From JBAXTU01 sp037130015 (GTDB lineage: Bacteria > Patescibacteriota > Patescibacteriia > 2-01-FULL-39-33): DNA of 39,938 nt. Below the pieces are notes generated by a model. That model was not told where the DNA came from and did no database searches. It saw only the letters and a list, made by a program, of their open reading frames with translations. Where the stretch lies: positions 1 through 39,938 of the forward strand of contig JBAXTU010000008.1 of the NCBI GenBank assembly GCA_037130015.1. The letters are read 5' to 3'. The translations under genes and the position numbers were made by a program. The stretch's first letter is position 1. The number at the start of each line of letters is the position of its first letter. Below, piece after piece: positions 38,230 through 39,938 of the stretch.

Positions 38230-38302
38230 GGTGGCTATGGTGTAGTGGTTAACACAGCGGTTTGTGGTACCGTTAACTCGAGTTCAATTCTCGATAGCCA
38301 CC
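38230..38302 (+). tRNA. tRNA-His (anticodon GTG), second copy with G-1
   Basis: Acceptor GTGGCTA/TAGCCAC plus G-1 (38230) opposite C73 (38302), the normal His identity pair. Anticodon stem GCGGT/ACCGT with loop TTGTGGT (GTG), T arm TCGAG/CTCGA. CCA not encoded. It differs throughout from the hisS-linked tRNA-His. Its 3' half overlaps the end of the serine-recombinase ORF in antisense. Confidence 0.94.
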
Positions 38303-39895
38303 CCCTAAGGGAAGAGCGAGGCAATTAGCCTCGTTTTTCTGTTTATTTAAGATAAATTTAGCCAGTTCAAACCTAAGTATTTTATTTCTCAATCTTTTAA
38401 TGAAGGTTTGAACTGAGATTAACCAATGAACATAATCAACCGATAATTGCTGGTCTTTTATTACAAAGCTAATTCCCAAAGAAGAAAGAATCTCACGCTT
38501 TACTTTAATGTCTTTTGTTCTATCAAAGACCTGTCTAGCTAAACTTACAAGAGCAAGAGACCTATCCATTCTGTCGATAGCTTGTCGTTGGATTAGTTCT
38601 TCGTTGTCATTTAACTGTTTTCCGATGTTTGTCAGTTCATTGCTAAGTCTGATTCTGTCTTCATTGAATTGATCATCGTCAATCATATCCTTAATTCTCA
38701 TTTGAGTTAGATTGTTGAGCTGTTTTTGTGTTTTGGCGTAAGTGTCATTAAGCATATCTTGGCGCTTATTTCTTGTCTCGGCAGCAACCTGACAATTCCT
38801 CTCCAATACTGACAGAGCCCAATCTCTAAACTGGTCATCGATCTCGTACTGTTTTAAAATATCACTTATTTGATCTTCAATTTCTTTGAGCGTAAGTCGA
38901 CCGCCAGAGCATTTAACATCTGGTTTCTTCTTGGTACAACGATAATACACGTAATTGCACCACTCATTTTTCGTTTTATTAAATTTGTGCTTCTCTTCGC
39001 CAGTAATAGAGCAACCACAATGTCCGCACTTAATTAAGCCAGTGTATGAGAACTCTCTGGTTTGAGGTTGCGGCTTCTGAACTTTACTTAGGATTTTTTG
39101 TGCTAACTGAAACTCATCAAAAGTTACCATTGGTTTATGATTTCCATTATGCAGCTTACCTCGATATTGAATTACGCCGTAGTAGAACGGATTATGGAAA
39201 ATACGATACATGACGCTTTTTATTATCGGTACCCCACCCATTTTCTTAGTTTGTCTACTTCTAAAACCCCACTCGTTATTAGCAATGTTAAGTATTTTTT
39301 CAACTGAGTATTGGCCAGTTAGTAGAAGATCCCACATTTTCCTGATCAAAAGAAACCGCTCGGGATCCTCAATAATTATATTCTCACTGTCTCGAGGACT
39401 ATTCAAATATCCATGCGGAGCTTTTCCTGGCAACCAACCTCTTTTAATTTTCCCATCTAACCCTCTCTTTGTATTCTTCTGTAAATCCAGAATAAATTGA
39501 TTAGCTGAGCCACTTTCAACAGCAAATAATAAAACATTATCTTCTGACAAGAATGTTCGACTTGAAGTTTTTATTTCTTTAATGATGCCGCCCTGCAGTA
39601 GCCATTGGATAGTGCCGCTGTCGACCGGATTTCTTGATAGCCGGTTTATTTGCCAACACATAATAGCATCAGCCTCTCCCTTTTTTATTCTTTCAATCAT
39701 CTGAGAAAAAACAGGTCGTTCATTTGGTTTCTTTGCCGATTTAGATTCGACCAAAGTGTCAATAATGTTAAGATTTTCTCTTTTTGCTAATTCAGTTAGA
39801 TAGTCAATTTGATCATCAATTGATTGAATCTGCCTATCTTCGCTTTCCAACGATTTTCTAGCGTAAATAAAATAGCGTAAATTATTGTTAGTCAT
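38273..39895 (-). CDS. large serine recombinase / integrase, 540 aa
   Basis: Site-specific recombinase of a mobile element. The N-terminal resolvase domain has the catalytic Ser15 in YFIYARKS, further IQSIDDQI, and active-site Arg in CWQINRLSRNPVDSG. The recombinase domain (GLDGKIKRGWLPGKAPHGY to FHNPFYYGVIQYRG) follows, then a zinc ribbon CGHCGCS...YRCTKKKPDVKC and a coiled coil (LNNLTQMRIKDMIDDDQ). ATG 39895 is preferred; a GTG at 39919 is in frame. The last about 20 residues (CLALPLGGGYRELNSS) are encoded by the tRNA terminator and the tRNA-His 3' half read backwards, so the ORF runs into host DNA. The rest of the element lies beyond the right edge. Confidence 0.92.
   Translation of the reverse strand: MTNNNLRYFIYARKSLESEDRQIQSIDDQIDYLTELAKRENLNIIDTLVESKSAKKPNERPVFSQMIERIKKGEADAIMCWQINRLSRNPVDSGTIQWLLQGGIIKEIKTSSRTFLSEDNVLLFAVESGSANQFILDLQKNTKRGLDGKIKRGWLPGKAPHGYLNSPRDSENIIIEDPERFLLIRKMWDLLLTGQYSVEKILNIANNEWGFRSRQTKKMGGVPIIKSVMYRIFHNPFYYGVIQYRGKLHNGNHKPMVTFDEFQLAQKILSKVQKPQPQTREFSYTGLIKCGHCGCSITGEEKHKFNKTKNEWCNYVYYRCTKKKPDVKCSGGRLTLKEIEDQISDILKQYEIDDQFRDWALSVLERNCQVAAETRNKRQDMLNDTYAKTQKQLNNLTQMRIKDMIDDDQFNEDRIRLSNELTNIGKQLNDNEELIQRQAIDRMDRSLALVSLARQVFDRTKDIKVKREILSSLGISFVIKDQQLSVDYVHWLISVQTFIKRLRNKILRFELAKFILNKQKNEANCLALPLGGGYRELNSS
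38275..38340. other. probable attachment-site region at the tRNA-His 3' end
   Basis: The recombinase ORF crosses the tRNA terminator and stops inside the tRNA-His anticodon arm, which places the host/element boundary in or near the tRNA 3' half or its terminator. The matching repeat would be outside the window, so the core cannot be delimited. Confidence 0.45.
38317..38339 (+). terminator. intrinsic terminator of the tRNA cluster
   Basis: CGAGGC (38317-38322) pairs with GCCTCG (38328-38333) around AATTA, then TTTTT. It lies within the recombinase coding frame on the opposite strand. Confidence 0.75.
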
Positions 39896-39938
39896 AGTAT
39901 AAAAATTATTAATTAACACAAAAGGACGGTCTGGCTGA

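Noticed and set aside
1..39938. CRISPR arrays, rRNA genes, insertion sequences
   Set aside because: No regularly spaced direct repeats, no rRNA-like stretch and no transposase were seen; the only mobile-element gene is the serine recombinase at the right edge.

Overview
The window looks like a chromosomal segment of a low-GC bacterium, most likely of the Candidate Phyla Radiation (Patescibacteria). That assignment is inferred from the style of the proteins and not from a marker-gene tree. The supporting signs are a ThrRS without a TGS domain, an S1 protein with a long Lys/Glu tail, an S15 with an acidic tail, an orphan 7TM histidine kinase, and many leaderless or SD-less promoters. Parts of six aminoacyl-tRNA synthetases occur in it: ileS (cut by the left edge), argS, thrS, hisS, a truncated metG and trpS.

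Layout. 1-5.3 kb: ileS 5' part, then an argS / response-regulator / ferredoxin transcript facing thrS. 5.3-9.6 kb: a PurC-PurE fusion resembling animal PAICS, tRNA-His directly downstream of hisS, an AstE/AspA-like deacylase, then a leader that reads as a histidine attenuator (19-residue peptide with His-His-His, plus mutually exclusive antiterminator and terminator). 9.6-17 kb: an accessory block of two paralogous PRPP-binding proteins, a SLOG/TIGR00725 protein, two HAD phosphatases, an APH-type kinase, a class II glutamine amidotransferase, and a GCS2-type ligase under a T-box riboswitch. 17-22.4 kb: histidine kinase, three SAM methyltransferases, a Nudix hydrolase. 22.4-26.5 kb: a scarred region with small ORFs, a MetRS lacking its anticodon-binding domain, two paralogous HExxH proteases and a frameshifted Gly/Asp-rich small lipoprotein. 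26.5-38 kb: an unclassified ncRNA candidate, a FadL/OmpP1-like outer-membrane barrel, trpS, RNHCP protein, S1, DUF5680, lspA, a DksA/TraR protein, a second ncRNA candidate next to a helically phased DnaA-box array, a membrane-anchored unknown, pnp, rpsO and a nitroreductase. 38-39.9 kb: tRNA-Arg(TCT), tRNA-Arg(CCG), a second tRNA-His, and a large serine recombinase whose 3' end runs antisense into that tRNA, which marks the edge of an integrated element.

How it fits together. Housekeeping genes tend to have TTGACA-17-TATAAT type promoters very near or at the start codon, with no Shine-Dalgarno. Many accessory genes carry strong AGGAGG sites. Two amino-acid-sensing leaders (a His peptide attenuator and a T-box) control members of the 9.6-17 kb metabolic block. 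That block, with paired PRPP-binding proteins, kinase, phosphatases, amidotransferase and an amide-forming ligase, is the best candidate here for an undescribed pathway. It sits beside hisS and tRNA-His, which suggests a histidine/PRPP theme, but no product can be named from sequence alone.
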